Below, in pieces: positions 1 to 9,095 of a stretch of DNA of 64,000 nt. The stretch covers positions 1-64,000 of the forward strand of contig NZ_FNFC01000003.1 in the NCBI RefSeq assembly GCF_900100385.1. Direction: 5' to 3'. The notes beneath the pieces were generated by a model. It searched no databases, had not been told where the DNA came from, and was given only the letters and a program-made list of their open reading frames with translations. The translations under genes were made by a program, and so were the position numbers. The first letter of the stretch is position 1. Every line of letters begins with the position of its first letter. The stretch comes from Halovenus aranensis. Its GTDB lineage: Archaea; Halobacteriota; Halobacteria; Halobacteriales; Haloarculaceae.

Positions 1-1
1 C

Positions 2-76
2 GAGACAGTTCTCGGTGCACTCGCCGATGACCAGCGCCTGGCCGAAACTATCGATATCGTGCGAGAAGCGACGTAG
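2..76 (+). CDS. C-terminal end of an unidentified protein (partial)
   Basis: Only the last 24 codons are in the window, ending ...LADDQRLAETIDIVREAT and stop TAG at 74-76. The composition (acidic, Ala/Asp/Glu-rich, third positions G/C) is that of a real haloarchaeal protein end. It lies 175 nt before purS, so it may be a purine gene, but too little is visible to name it. The gap 77-251 shows no further gene. Confidence 0.5.
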   Translation, partial: ETVLGALADDQRLAETIDIVREAT

Positions 77-251
77 GCGGCTACGCGTTGTGAAGTGTTC
101 GCGCTCGACCCCACGACACAGGAGGACACAGTCGAGGCCGACCAGCAACGGTACAGACTCCGAACCCGGGGACTCGCAGGCCGGCCGACGGACTGGGTCG
201 AGTAGCTTCGAACCGCAAGCGTTTTCGATAGGGCACACCCGCGTTCAACCG

Positions 252-503
252 ATGACCGCCTACAGTGCAACGGTGACCGTCCGCCTCAAAGAGGGGGTCC
301 TCGACCCGGAAGCCGAAACGACACAGCGCGCCCTCGAACGCCTCGGGTTCGAGCTGGACTCGCTCAGTTCGGCCGACCAGTTCGAGATTGAACTCGACGC
401 CGACAGCGAGGAGCGTGCCCGCGAGCGCGTGACCGAGATGACCGAGCGCCTGCTCGCAAACCCCACGCTCCACGACTACGAGGTGTCACTCCAGCAACGA
501 TGA
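252..503 (+). CDS. purS: Phosphoribosylformylglycinamidine synthase subunit PurS
   Basis: 83 aa, the usual size for PurS, the small subunit that dimerises and bridges PurL and PurQ in the FGAM synthase complex of purine synthesis. The sequence shows the family layout: an N-terminal beta strand (YSATVTVRLKEGVLDP), a middle helix with 'RALERLGF', and a C-terminal helix 'MTERLLANP' ending in a last strand. ATG at 252 is chosen because the reading frame upstream lacks protein-like sequence. The stop overlaps purQ by ATGA (500-503), so the two are translationally coupled. Confidence 0.93.
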   Translation: MTAYSATVTVRLKEGVLDPEAETTQRALERLGFELDSLSSADQFEIELDADSEERARERVTEMTERLLANPTLHDYEVSLQQR

Positions 504-1177
504 CGGTCGCTGTCATCCAGTTCGGCGGCAGCAACTGTGACCGAGATACGGTACGGGCGCTCGATGCGCTGGGTATCGACGCCGACCTCGTCTGGCACGA
601 GGACGGCCTGCCCGAGTCGGTCGATGGCATCGTCCTTCCTGGTGGCTTCTCGTACGGTGACTACCTCCGAGCGGGTGCAATGGCTGCGCAGTCGCCGATT
701 CTCGACGCGGTGCGCGAGAGAGCACAGGACGGGACACCGGTTCTGGGCATCTGTAACGGCGCACAGATTGGCTGTGAGGCGACGCTTACACCTGGTGCGT
801 TCACCATCAACGAAAGCGCGCGGTTCCAGTGTGAACACGTTCACCTCCGCGTCGAGACCGCCTCGACGCCGTGGACGGCGGCCTACGAGGAAGGTGACGT
901 TGTCGAGTTCCCCATCGCTCACGGGGAAGGACGGTTCGAAATAGAGGACGACGAGCTCGACGCGCTCGAATCCGACGACCGTGTTCTCTTTCGATACTGT
1001 AACGAGGACGGGACGGTCACCGACGAGGCGAACCCTAACGGCTCGAAACACAACGTCGCGGGCATCGTCGGCGAACGAGAGACCGTTGCCGTCATGATGC
1101 CCCACCCCGAGCGTGTCTCTCTCCCCGACCTCGGGAACACCGACGGCCAGGGCGTCTTGCGGGCATTTGCCGAGTAA
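500..1177 (+). CDS. purQ: Phosphoribosylformylglycinamidine synthase subunit PurQ (glutaminase)
   Basis: 225 aa class-I glutamine amidotransferase that supplies ammonia to PurL for making FGAM. The nucleophile Cys85 sits in GICNGAQIG, and the His202/Glu204 pair sits in MPHPERV, completing the triad. The N-terminus VAVIQFGGSNCDRDT is typical of PurQ. It overlaps purS by 4 nt. The PurL subunit gene is not in this window, so the complex is encoded at more than one locus. Confidence 0.96.
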   Translation: MTVAVIQFGGSNCDRDTVRALDALGIDADLVWHEDGLPESVDGIVLPGGFSYGDYLRAGAMAAQSPILDAVRERAQDGTPVLGICNGAQIGCEATLTPGAFTINESARFQCEHVHLRVETASTPWTAAYEEGDVVEFPIAHGEGRFEIEDDELDALESDDRVLFRYCNEDGTVTDEANPNGSKHNVAGIVGERETVAVMMPHPERVSLPDLGNTDGQGVLRAFAE

Positions 1178-1187
1178 ATACCCTCTG

Positions 1188-2075
1188 TTAGGCAGATTCT
1201 CGATTCAGCCGTTCATACGAGTCGACAGTCAACTCCTCGTCGAGTGTCAGATACATCCCGGCGTCCCCGAGGTCGATTGTAATCTCGACGCGGAGTGGCT
1301 CTTCGCTTGTCACCGTGGCGTGTTCGTCGGTGAGCCAGTCGAACTCCCACAGCGGTGTTGTTCTGATATCTAACCCGTTCTCGAAGAGGAATCCGATGAC
1401 AGCAGGGTGGTCCAACGCCAGCGCACCAACCGGCTGTGCGATGTGGTGGTCACAAGCGAGGCACCTCAGTTCGAGCCACGGTAACGGTGTGTCGAAGTCG
1501 TCGGGAGCATCGATATCCCGTAGCAGCGACCGTCCGGTGTGTCCGCCACAGAGTGGACAGAATCCACGCGCCATGCGCTGGAATCGTGTCAGAACCAGGC
1601 GACTGAACAGTTGCGGGAGATTCTCAGCGTCGGTGTTGGTAGCGAGTACCGGAGGGGCGTTCAGGCCCTTCGTGAGCGCGTTCCCGCAGTCCGTGCACGC
1701 GACGGAAACGGTACCATCCTTGTAGGTGGTTTCCAGTACCGCGCCACAGTCGGGACACTCACCGGCTTGGACAGGGTCGACAGACACGTCGTTGTCGGTG
1801 TATCGGCCAGAGACTGCCGCGCCGATTACCTTCCGTCCCGCCGTGGTAAGCTTGTACCCCTCCTCTTGTTTGCGGACGAACTCCGGCCGAAGCTTGCCGA
1901 GGTGGTAGTTGAACTGTCCCGAGTCTGTTATCGGCGTGGCGTCGTGCAGCGCAGAGAACGATGCCGTTGCTCCGTCCAGTTTCCACAACGCCTGGAGAAT
2001 CGAAATCCTGGATTCGTCGGCAATAGCCGACAGCGCATCTTCAAGCTCGCTACCCGAAATCCGCTCGTCAGACAT
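1188..2075 (-). CDS. ArsR-type winged-helix regulator with zinc-ribbon pairs
   Basis: 295 aa. Residues about 5-85 form a winged-helix domain of the ArsR/HTH_20 type ([17 protein letters not shown], then [10 protein letters not shown]). Next come two Cys-rich units: [10 protein letters not shown]...CTDCG and CPLCGGHTG...CLACDH, each able to bind one zinc ion. This winged helix plus zinc-ribbon layout is common in uncharacterised haloarchaeal transcription factors. ATG at 2075 is preferred over in-frame starts up to 2222, because those would overlap the sdh promoter. It is divergent from sdhC, so it could affect that operon, but this is inference from position only. Confidence 0.75.
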   Translation of the reverse strand: MSDERISGSELEDALSAIADESRISILQALWKLDGATASFSALHDATPITDSGQFNYHLGKLRPEFVRKQEEGYKLTTAGRKVIGAAVSGRYTDNDVSVDPVQAGECPDCGAVLETTYKDGTVSVACTDCGNALTKGLNAPPVLATNTDAENLPQLFSRLVLTRFQRMARGFCPLCGGHTGRSLLRDIDAPDDFDTPLPWLELRCLACDHHIAQPVGALALDHPAVIGFLFENGLDIRTTPLWEFDWLTDEHATVTSEEPLRVEITIDLGDAGMYLTLDEELTVDSYERLNRESA

Positions 2076-2224
2076 ACTCGAAACGAGCATGCGGTTTGTT
2101 ACCAGTGTTTCGCTATCGGTCGTCGGAGAAGGTGTCGAACTGTTCGTTTCCGGACAGTATACCCGCCGATACGCTTCGAATGTGTAGAAACATCTTTGTT
2201 GGTTCGCTCCTGAGTGCCGCACGT

Positions 2225-2617
2225 ATGAGTTCGAGTTACGACCGCGGGACCGTAGAGAGCTTCGGTCGGTGGCAGGAGTTCTCTGCGGGTATGTGGGCCT
2301 GGGTACTCCACAAATTCACGGGATGGATACTCATCGGGTATCTGTTCACGCATATCGCCGTGTTGAGTACCGCAACACAGTCGCCCGAGATGTACACGGA
2401 CACGCTACAGGGACTAGAAGAGTTGGTTATCGTGCGGTTCTTAGAGATTGGTCTGCTGGCGGTCGCCGTCTTTCACATTCTCAACGGCGTCCGACTGCTG
2501 ATGGTTGACCTCGGCATCGGGCTCGGCAGCCAGGACAAGAGCTTCTATGCCTCGCTTGTCCTCACCGCGGTGATTGCACTGGCAAGTATTCCGACCTTCC
2601 TCGGAGGTGTATTCTGA
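2225..2617 (+). CDS. sdhC: Succinate dehydrogenase cytochrome b subunit (SdhC)
   Basis: 130 aa membrane anchor of complex II with three predicted transmembrane segments. Family signatures are [11 protein letters not shown] (ligand and quinone region), [10 protein letters not shown] with a heme-type His, and [10 protein letters not shown] with the second conserved His. ATG at 2225 starts the natural protein; the frame reads upstream without protein-like sequence. First gene of sdhCDBA; the next gene overlaps by one base (TGATG at 2615-2619). Confidence 0.93.
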   Translation: MSSSYDRGTVESFGRWQEFSAGMWAWVLHKFTGWILIGYLFTHIAVLSTATQSPEMYTDTLQGLEELVIVRFLEIGLLAVAVFHILNGVRLLMVDLGIGLGSQDKSFYASLVLTAVIALASIPTFLGGVF

Positions 2618-2982
2618 TGGCAGAACACTACTCCTCGTTCCAGCGCGGGACCTGGCGGTGGCTCTTCCAGCGCCTGACAGCGGTGTTCCTCGTCGGAGCC
2701 CTAGGCTTTCACTTCGTCCTGTTGCACTTCGTCAACCACGCCGCCGAAATTAGTTTCATGGGAACGCAGGCGCGGATGGACCAGATTGGGTACTTCTCGC
2801 TGATGGTTGTCTTCCTCGTCACCGCCGCGTTCCACGGCATCAACGGCGTCTACAACGCGCTCATCAACCAGGGACTCAAAGGAACCCAGCGGCGAGTCGT
2901 CGCTGGCGTCCTCACGCTTGCGGGCGTGTTGCTGGTGGGACAGGGGACGTACGTCGCCTTGCACATGAACGGATTTCTCTAA
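2617..2982 (+). CDS. sdhD: Succinate dehydrogenase membrane anchor subunit (SdhD)
   Basis: 121 aa second anchor subunit with three hydrophobic helices. It resembles SdhC in layout: RLTAVFLVGALGFHFVLLHF, then FLVTAAFHGINGVYNALI, where the His residues are candidate heme ligands. The start codon shares its A with the sdhC stop, and sdhB follows 12 nt after its stop behind a GGAGGA-type ribosome site, so translation is coupled along the operon. Confidence 0.9.
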   Translation: MAEHYSSFQRGTWRWLFQRLTAVFLVGALGFHFVLLHFVNHAAEISFMGTQARMDQIGYFSLMVVFLVTAAFHGINGVYNALINQGLKGTQRRVVAGVLTLAGVLLVGQGTYVALHMNGFL

Positions 2983-2994
2983 CCGGAGGACAGT

Positions 2995-3867
2995 ATGAGT
3001 ACACAGGTTACAGAGCAAACCGAGACCGAAACCGAAGAACAGACCGAGGAACAGTCACCGGGCGAGCGACGGCGCGAGAAAAAAGAGCAACTCCAGCGCG
3101 AACGCGAGCAGGAGAAAAGTGACCTGCTCGACGAAGCCGAGGAGACGGTCGAGCTCAAAATCTTCCGGTACGACCCGGAGGTCCCCGAAAAGGAAGAACC
3201 CCGCTTCGACTCCTTCGAGGTGCCGTTCTTCGAGGGGATGACAGTGCTCGACGCGCTAATCTACGCCCGGGACACGTACGACTCCTCGCTCACGTTCCGC
3301 CACTCCTGTCGGCAGGCCGTCTGTGGGTCCGACGCCCTCTTTATCAACGGTAAGCAGCGCTTGGGCTGTAAGACCCAGATGGTCGACCTGGAGTGGCCGA
3401 TTCGCATCGAGCCGCTCCCACATCAGGAGGTCGTCAAAGACCTCGTGGTGGACATGGAGCACTTCTACGAGCAGATGCACGCCGTCGAGCCCTACTTCGA
3501 CCCCGACGAACTGCCCGACGGCGAGCGCGAGGAACAGCGCCAGACGCCAGAAAACCGCGAGAAGGTCAAACTCTCGACACGGTGTATCTGGTGTGGGGCG
3601 TGCATGTCCTCGTGTAACGTGGCGGCGGGCGACAATCAGTATCTCGGCCCGGCAGCAATCAACAAGGCCTACCGGTTCGCGATGGACGAACGCGAGGGCA
3701 CAGACAGGAAAGAAGACCGTCTCCGGATTATCGAACAGGAACACGGCGTCTGGCGCTGTCAGACCCAGTTCTCCTGTACGGAGGTCTGTCCGAAAGACAT
3801 CCCGCTGACCGAGCACATACAGGAACTGAAACGCGAAGCGGTCAAGAGCAACCTCAAATTCTGGTAA
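2995..3867 (+). CDS. sdhB: Succinate dehydrogenase iron-sulfur subunit (SdhB)
   Basis: 290 aa electron-transfer subunit between FAD (SdhA) and quinone (SdhC/D). The 2Fe-2S ligands are in FRHSCRQAVCGSDA and RLGCKTQ; the 4Fe-4S/3Fe-4S region shows CIWCGACMSSCN, then CQTQFSCTEVCP. The first about 50 residues are a highly charged Glu/Lys/Arg-rich helix (EQTETETEEQTEEQ...) absent from bacterial SdhB; such N-terminal extensions are seen in haloarchaeal proteins. The SdhA start follows 2 nt after the stop. Confidence 0.97.
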   Translation: MSTQVTEQTETETEEQTEEQSPGERRREKKEQLQREREQEKSDLLDEAEETVELKIFRYDPEVPEKEEPRFDSFEVPFFEGMTVLDALIYARDTYDSSLTFRHSCRQAVCGSDALFINGKQRLGCKTQMVDLEWPIRIEPLPHQEVVKDLVVDMEHFYEQMHAVEPYFDPDELPDGEREEQRQTPENREKVKLSTRCIWCGACMSSCNVAAGDNQYLGPAAINKAYRFAMDEREGTDRKEDRLRIIEQEHGVWRCQTQFSCTEVCPKDIPLTEHIQELKREAVKSNLKFW

Positions 3868-3869
3868 CC

Positions 3870-5696
3870 ATGCACGAACACGACGTCATCGTGGTCGGCG
3901 CCGGCGGCGCCGGCCTCCGGGCAGCAATCGAAGCGCACGAAGAGGGTGCCGACGTGGCACTCGTCACCAAACTCCACCCGGTCCGCAGCCACACTGGCGC
4001 GGCCGAGGGCGGCATCAACGCGGCGTTGCACCCCGAAGACTCCTGGGACCTGCACGCCTACGACACGATGAAGGGGTCTGACTATCTCGGTGACGCTCCT
4101 GCTATCGATGCCTTCGCCCAGGAGGCACCCGACGAGGTCATCCAACTCGAACACTGGGGGATGCCCTTCTCGCGCGAGGAAGACGGGACCGTCTCCCAGC
4201 GTCCCTTTGGCGGTCTCTCGCACCCACGGACGACCTACGCCGGTGCGGAGACAGGTCACCACCTGCTGCACACGATGTACGAGCAGGTCGTCAAACGGGG
4301 CATCGAGGTCTACGACGAGTGGTACGTGAGCCAGCTAGCGGTCACCGAAGAGGACGACCCCGACGAGCGGACCTGTTACGGCGCAGTCGCCTACGAAATC
4401 GCGACGGGCGAAATTCACGGCTTCTACGCGCGTGACGGCGTCATCCTGGCCACCGGCGGTCTGGGCGAGGTCTTCGACCACACGACGAACGCAATCGCCT
4501 GTACCGGCGACGGACAGGCCATGGCCTACCGGGCTGGCGCGCCCATGGAGGACATGGAATTCGTCCAGTTCCACCCGACGACGCTTCCCTCGACGGGTGT
4601 TCTCATCTCTGAGGGTGTCCGTGGCGAAGGTGGTATCCTCTACAACGACGAGGAAGAGCGGTTCATGTTCGAGCACGGTTACGCCAACAACGAGGGCGAA
4701 CTCGCCTCTCGTGACGTTGTCTCGCGTGCTGAGCTGACCCAGATTAACGAGGGCAAAGGCATCGAAGACGAGTACGTCCACCTCGACATGCGCCACCTCG
4801 GTGAGGAACGCATCCTCGACCGGCTGGAGAATATCCTCCACCTGGCAGAGGACTTCGAGGGCGTCGACGGTCTCGACGAACCGATGCCGGTCAAGCCCGG
4901 CCAGCACTACCAGATGGGCGGCATCGAGGTCGACGAGTACGGGCAGACCTGCATCGACGGCCTGTATGCCGTCGGCGAGTGTGCCTGTTACAGCCTCCAT
5001 GGCTCGAATCGTCTGGGTGGCAACGCGCTTCCCGAGCTGATGGTCTTTGGCTCGCGGGCCGGTCGCCACGTGGCGGGCGCTGTCGGCGAGGAGCCGGAGA
5101 TTCCGACCGGACCAGGCGCAAAATCCGAGAACGGCTCTATCGACGCCCCAGTCAACCTGGGTGGCGTCGCCGACCCCGACCCGGTCGCGACCGACGGCGG
5201 CGAGCTGGCAACCCCACAGGACGTGCTCGAAGCGACGGTCGAGGCCGAGCGCGAACGCGTCGAGACGCTGCTTGAACGCGACGGCATCAACCACGCCGAC
5301 GTGCGCGAGAAAGTCCAGAAGACGATGACCGAAAACGTGAACGTCTTCCGCGAGGAGAGCAACCTCAAGCAGGCTCTTAAGGACATCCGAGAGGCCCGCG
5401 AGCTGTACCAAGAGGTTGCGGTCCGTGACCCTTCACGCACCTACAACACGGACATCCTCCACACTATCGAGACGCGCAACGTCATCGATTGTGCCGAGGC
5501 AATCACTGTCGGCGCACTCGCCCGCGAGGAGTTCCGGGGCGCACACTGGCGGATGAAACACCAAGAGCGCAAGGACGACGAGTGGCTCAAACACACGATG
5601 TACGCCTGGAACGACGGGAAAACTGACCTCTATTACAAGCCCGTCATCCTCGAAGGCGAGGAGCAGACGTACGAGCCCAAGGAACGCTCGTACTGA
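3870..5696 (+). CDS. sdhA: Succinate dehydrogenase flavoprotein subunit (SdhA)
   Basis: 608 aa catalytic subunit that oxidises succinate to fumarate. The FAD-binding dinucleotide motif VVGAGGAGLRAAIEA is at the N-terminus. The covalent FAD His lies in RSHTGAAEGGINAAL, and the active-site segments HPTTLPSTGVLISEGVRGEGG and GSNRLGGNAL are present. The C-terminal helical domain (ETRNVIDCAEAI..., HWRMKHQERKDDEW) is complete. Last gene of sdhCDBA; a T-rich stretch follows at once. Confidence 0.98.
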   Translation: MHEHDVIVVGAGGAGLRAAIEAHEEGADVALVTKLHPVRSHTGAAEGGINAALHPEDSWDLHAYDTMKGSDYLGDAPAIDAFAQEAPDEVIQLEHWGMPFSREEDGTVSQRPFGGLSHPRTTYAGAETGHHLLHTMYEQVVKRGIEVYDEWYVSQLAVTEEDDPDERTCYGAVAYEIATGEIHGFYARDGVILATGGLGEVFDHTTNAIACTGDGQAMAYRAGAPMEDMEFVQFHPTTLPSTGVLISEGVRGEGGILYNDEEERFMFEHGYANNEGELASRDVVSRAELTQINEGKGIEDEYVHLDMRHLGEERILDRLENILHLAEDFEGVDGLDEPMPVKPGQHYQMGGIEVDEYGQTCIDGLYAVGECACYSLHGSNRLGGNALPELMVFGSRAGRHVAGAVGEEPEIPTGPGAKSENGSIDAPVNLGGVADPDPVATDGGELATPQDVLEATVEAERERVETLLERDGINHADVREKVQKTMTENVNVFREESNLKQALKDIREARELYQEVAVRDPSRTYNTDILHTIETRNVIDCAEAITVGALAREEFRGAHWRMKHQERKDDEWLKHTMYAWNDGKTDLYYKPVILEGEEQTYEPKERSY

Positions 5697-5697
5697 G

Positions 5698-5712
5698 GCG
5701 CCCTTTCTTTTT
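5698..5712 (+). terminator. T-rich termination site after sdhA
   Basis: Directly after the sdhA stop the + strand reads CCCTTTCTTTTTACC. Archaeal termination commonly occurs at T-runs without a strong hairpin, and this is the only T-run between sdhA and the next promoter. Confidence 0.5.
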
Positions 5713-5735
5713 ACCGCCACCCCGAACGCAGGCTG

Positions 5736-5741
5736 TTTAAG
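5736..5741 (+). promoter_or_regulatory. TATA box for the DUF2029 gene
   Basis: TTTAAG matches the haloarchaeal TATA consensus and lies 25-30 nt before the ATG at 5766, which implies a leaderless transcript. Confidence 0.55.
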
Positions 5742-5765
5742 TACGAACGGGACACACCGAGCCGT

Positions 5766-7043
5766 ATGGTCATCCCCACGGTCCGGGGTCGCCCGCTGGT
5801 CACGCGCCGCTTTCTCGGAGCGTGGCTCGTCCTAGTCGCGACGCTCCCGGGAGGGCTACGCTCTTATTTCATCCGCGACCAGATTGGCATCACTGCCTGG
5901 AACCCCGGCGAGATGATGGGGGTTAACTACCGGACCTATCACCACGCCGCCGAACTGGCACTCGACGGCCAGTCGTTCTACGACACGGCACCGTCTGCCG
6001 CCTTCGACTGGGCGGTCTATCTCTATCCACCGGGGACGGTTCCGCTGTTTTATCCGTTTACACTCGTCGGATGGGAGACCGGATACGCGGTGCTGACGGG
6101 ATTGTCTGTCGTGGCTGCTGTCGTCACCACGGCACTGATTGTCGACTACGTCGAATCGTACGGGCCAGCACTCGGATGGCTGGACGTGGGGCTCATCTTG
6201 CTGTCACTGGTGATTTCGACACACGTCTTCGGGACGATCTTCTTTGGCAACATCAACCTGCTGTTGGCGCTTGGGGTCGTGTTCGGACTCTGGGCGCTCG
6301 AACGCGACCGTGAGGTTCTCTCGGGTGCCACCTTCGGCACTGTAGCGCTGTTCAAGGTTTTCCCGGCACTGGTGGGGCTCTGGCTGTTGCGTCGTCGGCG
6401 ACTGCGGGCGGTCGGTGCCGCAATCGCGGCGGGGCTGGGCGGATTGTTGTTCGGGCTGGTGGGGTTTGGCCCGGATACCACGGTCCACTATCTGACGGAG
6501 GTGTTGACCGGACGAACGGATACGGGCGCGTTCGTCGGTGGCTATCCCGTCGACGGGACGTATTACGTGACTGTCCAACAGCCAGCCTCGTGGCTCGTCG
6601 CCGCGCTCTGGCCGGACGCCCCGTACGGTGTCATCTTCGGAGTCTCGACGGCGTGTATCGCGGGCGTCGTCGCTTACTTCTATCGCCACGTCGAGACACC
6701 TATCGAGCGCCAGATGGCTATCTTTGTCACTCTCGCTGCGATGGTGACAGTCATCCCATCGCTACGGTGGTATCTCGTCTTGCTCTATTTACCGATGATA
6801 ACGCTGCTGTACCTCTGGACTGACGGGTACAGCCGGCTTCTCTTTCTCGTCGGCGGCGTGTTGTTGTCGGCCACGATTAGCGCAGAAGCGGTCGTCGAAG
6901 GGCTCTCCGGGCTGCCGGAGCCGCTGTACAGCGTTGGCTACGCACTCGGTGGCTCGGCCGTTCTCCCCCTGTATGGTCTCGGCTTAATGGTTCTGGGGTG
7001 TGCCTGGTACAAGCACTCGCTCCAAGCGGTTTCCGGACAGTAG
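5766..7043 (+). CDS. GT87/DUF2029-family multi-pass membrane protein, probable lipid-linked sugar transferase
   Basis: 425 aa with about ten hydrophobic segments. Features of the GT-C fold family (DUF2029, which includes the mannosyltransferase PimE) are an acidic pair in the first outer loop region, YHHAAELALDGQSFYDTAP and VYLYPPGTVPLFYPF, followed by FGNINLLLALGVVFGLWALERD and a positively charged LLRRRRLRAV. Donor and acceptor cannot be read from sequence; a role in S-layer or lipid glycosylation is inference. It converges with the RCK_C gene at 7053. Confidence 0.7.
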   Translation: MVIPTVRGRPLVTRRFLGAWLVLVATLPGGLRSYFIRDQIGITAWNPGEMMGVNYRTYHHAAELALDGQSFYDTAPSAAFDWAVYLYPPGTVPLFYPFTLVGWETGYAVLTGLSVVAAVVTTALIVDYVESYGPALGWLDVGLILLSLVISTHVFGTIFFGNINLLLALGVVFGLWALERDREVLSGATFGTVALFKVFPALVGLWLLRRRRLRAVGAAIAAGLGGLLFGLVGFGPDTTVHYLTEVLTGRTDTGAFVGGYPVDGTYYVTVQQPASWLVAALWPDAPYGVIFGVSTACIAGVVAYFYRHVETPIERQMAIFVTLAAMVTVIPSLRWYLVLLYLPMITLLYLWTDGYSRLLFLVGGVLLSATISAEAVVEGLSGLPEPLYSVGYALGGSAVLPLYGLGLMVLGCAWYKHSLQAVSGQ

Positions 7044-7052
7044 TCGCCGCGG

Positions 7053-9095
7053 TCACTCGTCGAGTCGCATGTCGCCGCCGGGGCTGTCCGAGATGTCGTC
7101 TTCCCAGTCCGCGTCGCCAGACTCGAATTCTTCTTTGAGCTGTGCGAACGTCGACCCGCCGCCGTCGTCGTCATCGTCATCGTCCCCGCCGTCGTCGTCT
7201 TCTTCGGTGTCCTCGTCTGTGTCATCTGATTCGTCATCGAAGAGGTCCTCATCTTCTGTGTCGTCGTCGAATAGTGTCTCGTCTGCAGAGTCGTCTTCGA
7301 AGAGGCTGTCATCGTCCAGCGAGTCGTCGTCGAACAGTCCGTCGTCATCGTCCTCTTCGACACTGAGGGACGTGATGTCGTCCTCCGGGGAGTCCGCTCC
7401 AGAGCCGTCGCCGTCGTCGAACCCACCGTCGAAGTCGTCGTTGTCCTCGTCGTCGAAGCTGATATCTGCGTCGTCAAGGCTCACCAGGTCGTCATCACTG
7501 CCGGGGTCGTCCTGAGCCACCGCTGTTGTCTCCTCGTCGTCGGACTCGGCCCAGTCGGCCTCACCGGACTCGAACTCGGATTTGAGGTCCTCGAAGGAGC
7601 TGTCGCCATCGTCGGCTGACTGGGAGACCGACGCGTCTGAGTCGGACGATTCGACAATCTGTTCGATTGGTTCGTCTTCGTCCTCGTCGTCGTCCTCGTC
7701 CCAGCCATCTCCCTCCTCGTACTCGGATTTGAGGTCGTCGAAGGAGGGTGAATCAGCCTGCGCGGTGACGCCCGAATCCGCGTCTGTGGGAGCTGTCTCT
7801 GCCGGAGAATCGTCTGGGTCGGCCACCGTGTCGGCGATACTGCTCGGGTCGGTCTCTGTCTCCTCGACAGGTTCCGACGCGGACTCTGAGGAGGGGTCGG
7901 GCGCAGTCTCGACAGTGTCGGCGGATTGGCTGTCGGTGGCGACCGCTGGTTCGCTGTCGGGGACAAGCGCGGGGTCGAGCGGCGTCGCGGCGTCTTCGAG
8001 TTTCCGCAGGGACGCCGGCAGACCGATGACCGACAGCGTTTCGCCGGGTTCGAGCACGTAGTCCCGGGGGGGCAGCGTCGTCGGTCCGTTCTCTTCGGGT
8101 GTGACAGCGGCGACGGCGACGGCAAGTGCGCCGACGGGCATCCCGTGGAGCGGACTCCCAGCCTCGACGGTGACAGAGGCATAGCTCTCGTCTGCGGCCC
8201 GGAGCAAGGAGGCAAACTCGCGTGCCGGGCGGTCTTCGACCGGTAACGTCACGAGTCGATAGGTCCGTGTCGGGTCGACTTTCGGCGTGTCGGCAGAGTT
8301 GATAGCAACTGTCACTACGTCACCCGACACGCCCCTGAGTTCGCCCGTAAGGACTCGGCGCATCGAGTCAGTCTCCCAAACCTGAACTACGTCGCCGGTA
8401 CTCGCGTCGAACGCAGGGTCCGCCCTGAGAGCGACAGCGTTGGTCGCAGACGGCAGTGTCGGACCGATGCCTGCGGCGCGACTCCCGACCGCCAGGTGGT
8501 CGACGGTGCCATCAGACGCGAGGTCGAGGTCGACAGTGCCGACACCGAAATCGGTCTTGAGCCGTGTCCGGATACGGCGGTCGAGTTCTGTGAGGGTCAG
8601 GTTTCGTGGGAAGACGAACTGACGGCCGGCAATCGCGTCGCGGGTTCGCTCAGAGACAGGGTCGTACCCGACGACATCATCGATTTCGTGGGGCATCGTC
8701 ACCGTGGTGACGCGACCGACTGTCTTGACTAGCCGCGACACCTCCTCGTCGACCGCCTCGCGTTCCCCGCCGTGAAGCACGTCTCTGGCAAACGCGTTGC
8801 CCCATCGCTGGCCGACAACTGCGCCGACTCCGCCGGAGAGGAACGCACCGACGTTGAACAGTGCGGTCTGGACGGTCCCCATATCACCTTCTATCACCTG
8901 CCCGAGGACCGACGTCGTGTTGAGATACGCCGCGACGCCGGCGAGGCCAGCGAGCACCGCAAGCCCGAGCGGAACCCGTTCGCGCGTAGCCCACCGGTAT
9001 CCAAGCGCGACCACCGCGGCCAGTGCCCCGGCGAGTAGTGCCAGCCCGAGTAACTCCGTCGCCGCCGTCACTATCTGGTCAGGTGTCGACGTCAT
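7053..9095 (-). CDS. Membrane protein with RCK_C (TrkA-C) domain and long acidic repeat tail
   Basis: 680 aa. Residues 8-100 hold three hydrophobic segments. A middle domain starting at VVGYDPVSERTRD contains FPRNLTLTELDRRIRTRL, and residues about 285-370 look like a TrkA-C/RCK_C ligand-binding domain (ALAVAVAAVTP..., LEPGETLSVIGLP). From about residue 375 the chain is disordered and very acidic, with three copies of a motif SFxDLKSEFESGxADW and a series of LFDDD blocks. It overlaps the upstream paralogue by ATGA (9092-9095), so the pair is co-translated. Probable role: membrane regulator of K+ flux sensing a ligand through RCK_C; this is inference from the domain and the channel gene opposite. 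Confidence 0.75.
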   Translation of the reverse strand: MTSTPDQIVTAATELLGLALLAGALAAVVALGYRWATRERVPLGLAVLAGLAGVAAYLNTTSVLGQVIEGDMGTVQTALFNVGAFLSGGVGAVVGQRWGNAFARDVLHGGEREAVDEEVSRLVKTVGRVTTVTMPHEIDDVVGYDPVSERTRDAIAGRQFVFPRNLTLTELDRRIRTRLKTDFGVGTVDLDLASDGTVDHLAVGSRAAGIGPTLPSATNAVALRADPAFDASTGDVVQVWETDSMRRVLTGELRGVSGDVVTVAINSADTPKVDPTRTYRLVTLPVEDRPAREFASLLRAADESYASVTVEAGSPLHGMPVGALAVAVAAVTPEENGPTTLPPRDYVLEPGETLSVIGLPASLRKLEDAATPLDPALVPDSEPAVATDSQSADTVETAPDPSSESASEPVEETETDPSSIADTVADPDDSPAETAPTDADSGVTAQADSPSFDDLKSEYEEGDGWDEDDDEDEDEPIEQIVESSDSDASVSQSADDGDSSFEDLKSEFESGEADWAESDDEETTAVAQDDPGSDDDLVSLDDADISFDDEDNDDFDGGFDDGDGSGADSPEDDITSLSVEEDDDDGLFDDDSLDDDSLFEDDSADETLFDDDTEDEDLFDDESDDTDEDTEEDDDGGDDDDDDDGGGSTFAQLKEEFESGDADWEDDISDSPGGDMRLDE
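7104..7151 (-). repeat. Coding repeat copy 3 of the acidic-tail motif
   Basis: Encodes TFAQLKEEFESGDADW near the C-terminus of the RCK_C protein. It matches the other two copies at F, LK, E, F/Y, E, G and W. The other copies are at 7551-7598 and 7701-7745. Confidence 0.85.
7551..7598 (-). repeat. Coding repeat copy 2 of the acidic-tail motif
   Basis: Encodes SFEDLKSEFESGEADW, the best-matching copy to the third. It is surrounded by low-complexity Asp/Ser sequence. Confidence 0.85.
7701..7745 (-). repeat. Coding repeat copy 1 of the acidic-tail motif
   Basis: Encodes SFDDLKSEYEEGDGW, one residue shorter than the other copies, followed by a run of Asp/Glu. Confidence 0.85.

Noticed and set aside
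3000-3160. Frameshift or fusion at the SdhB N-terminus
   Set aside because: The extra 50 charged residues are in frame with normal codon use and no break; such extensions occur in haloarchaeal proteins.
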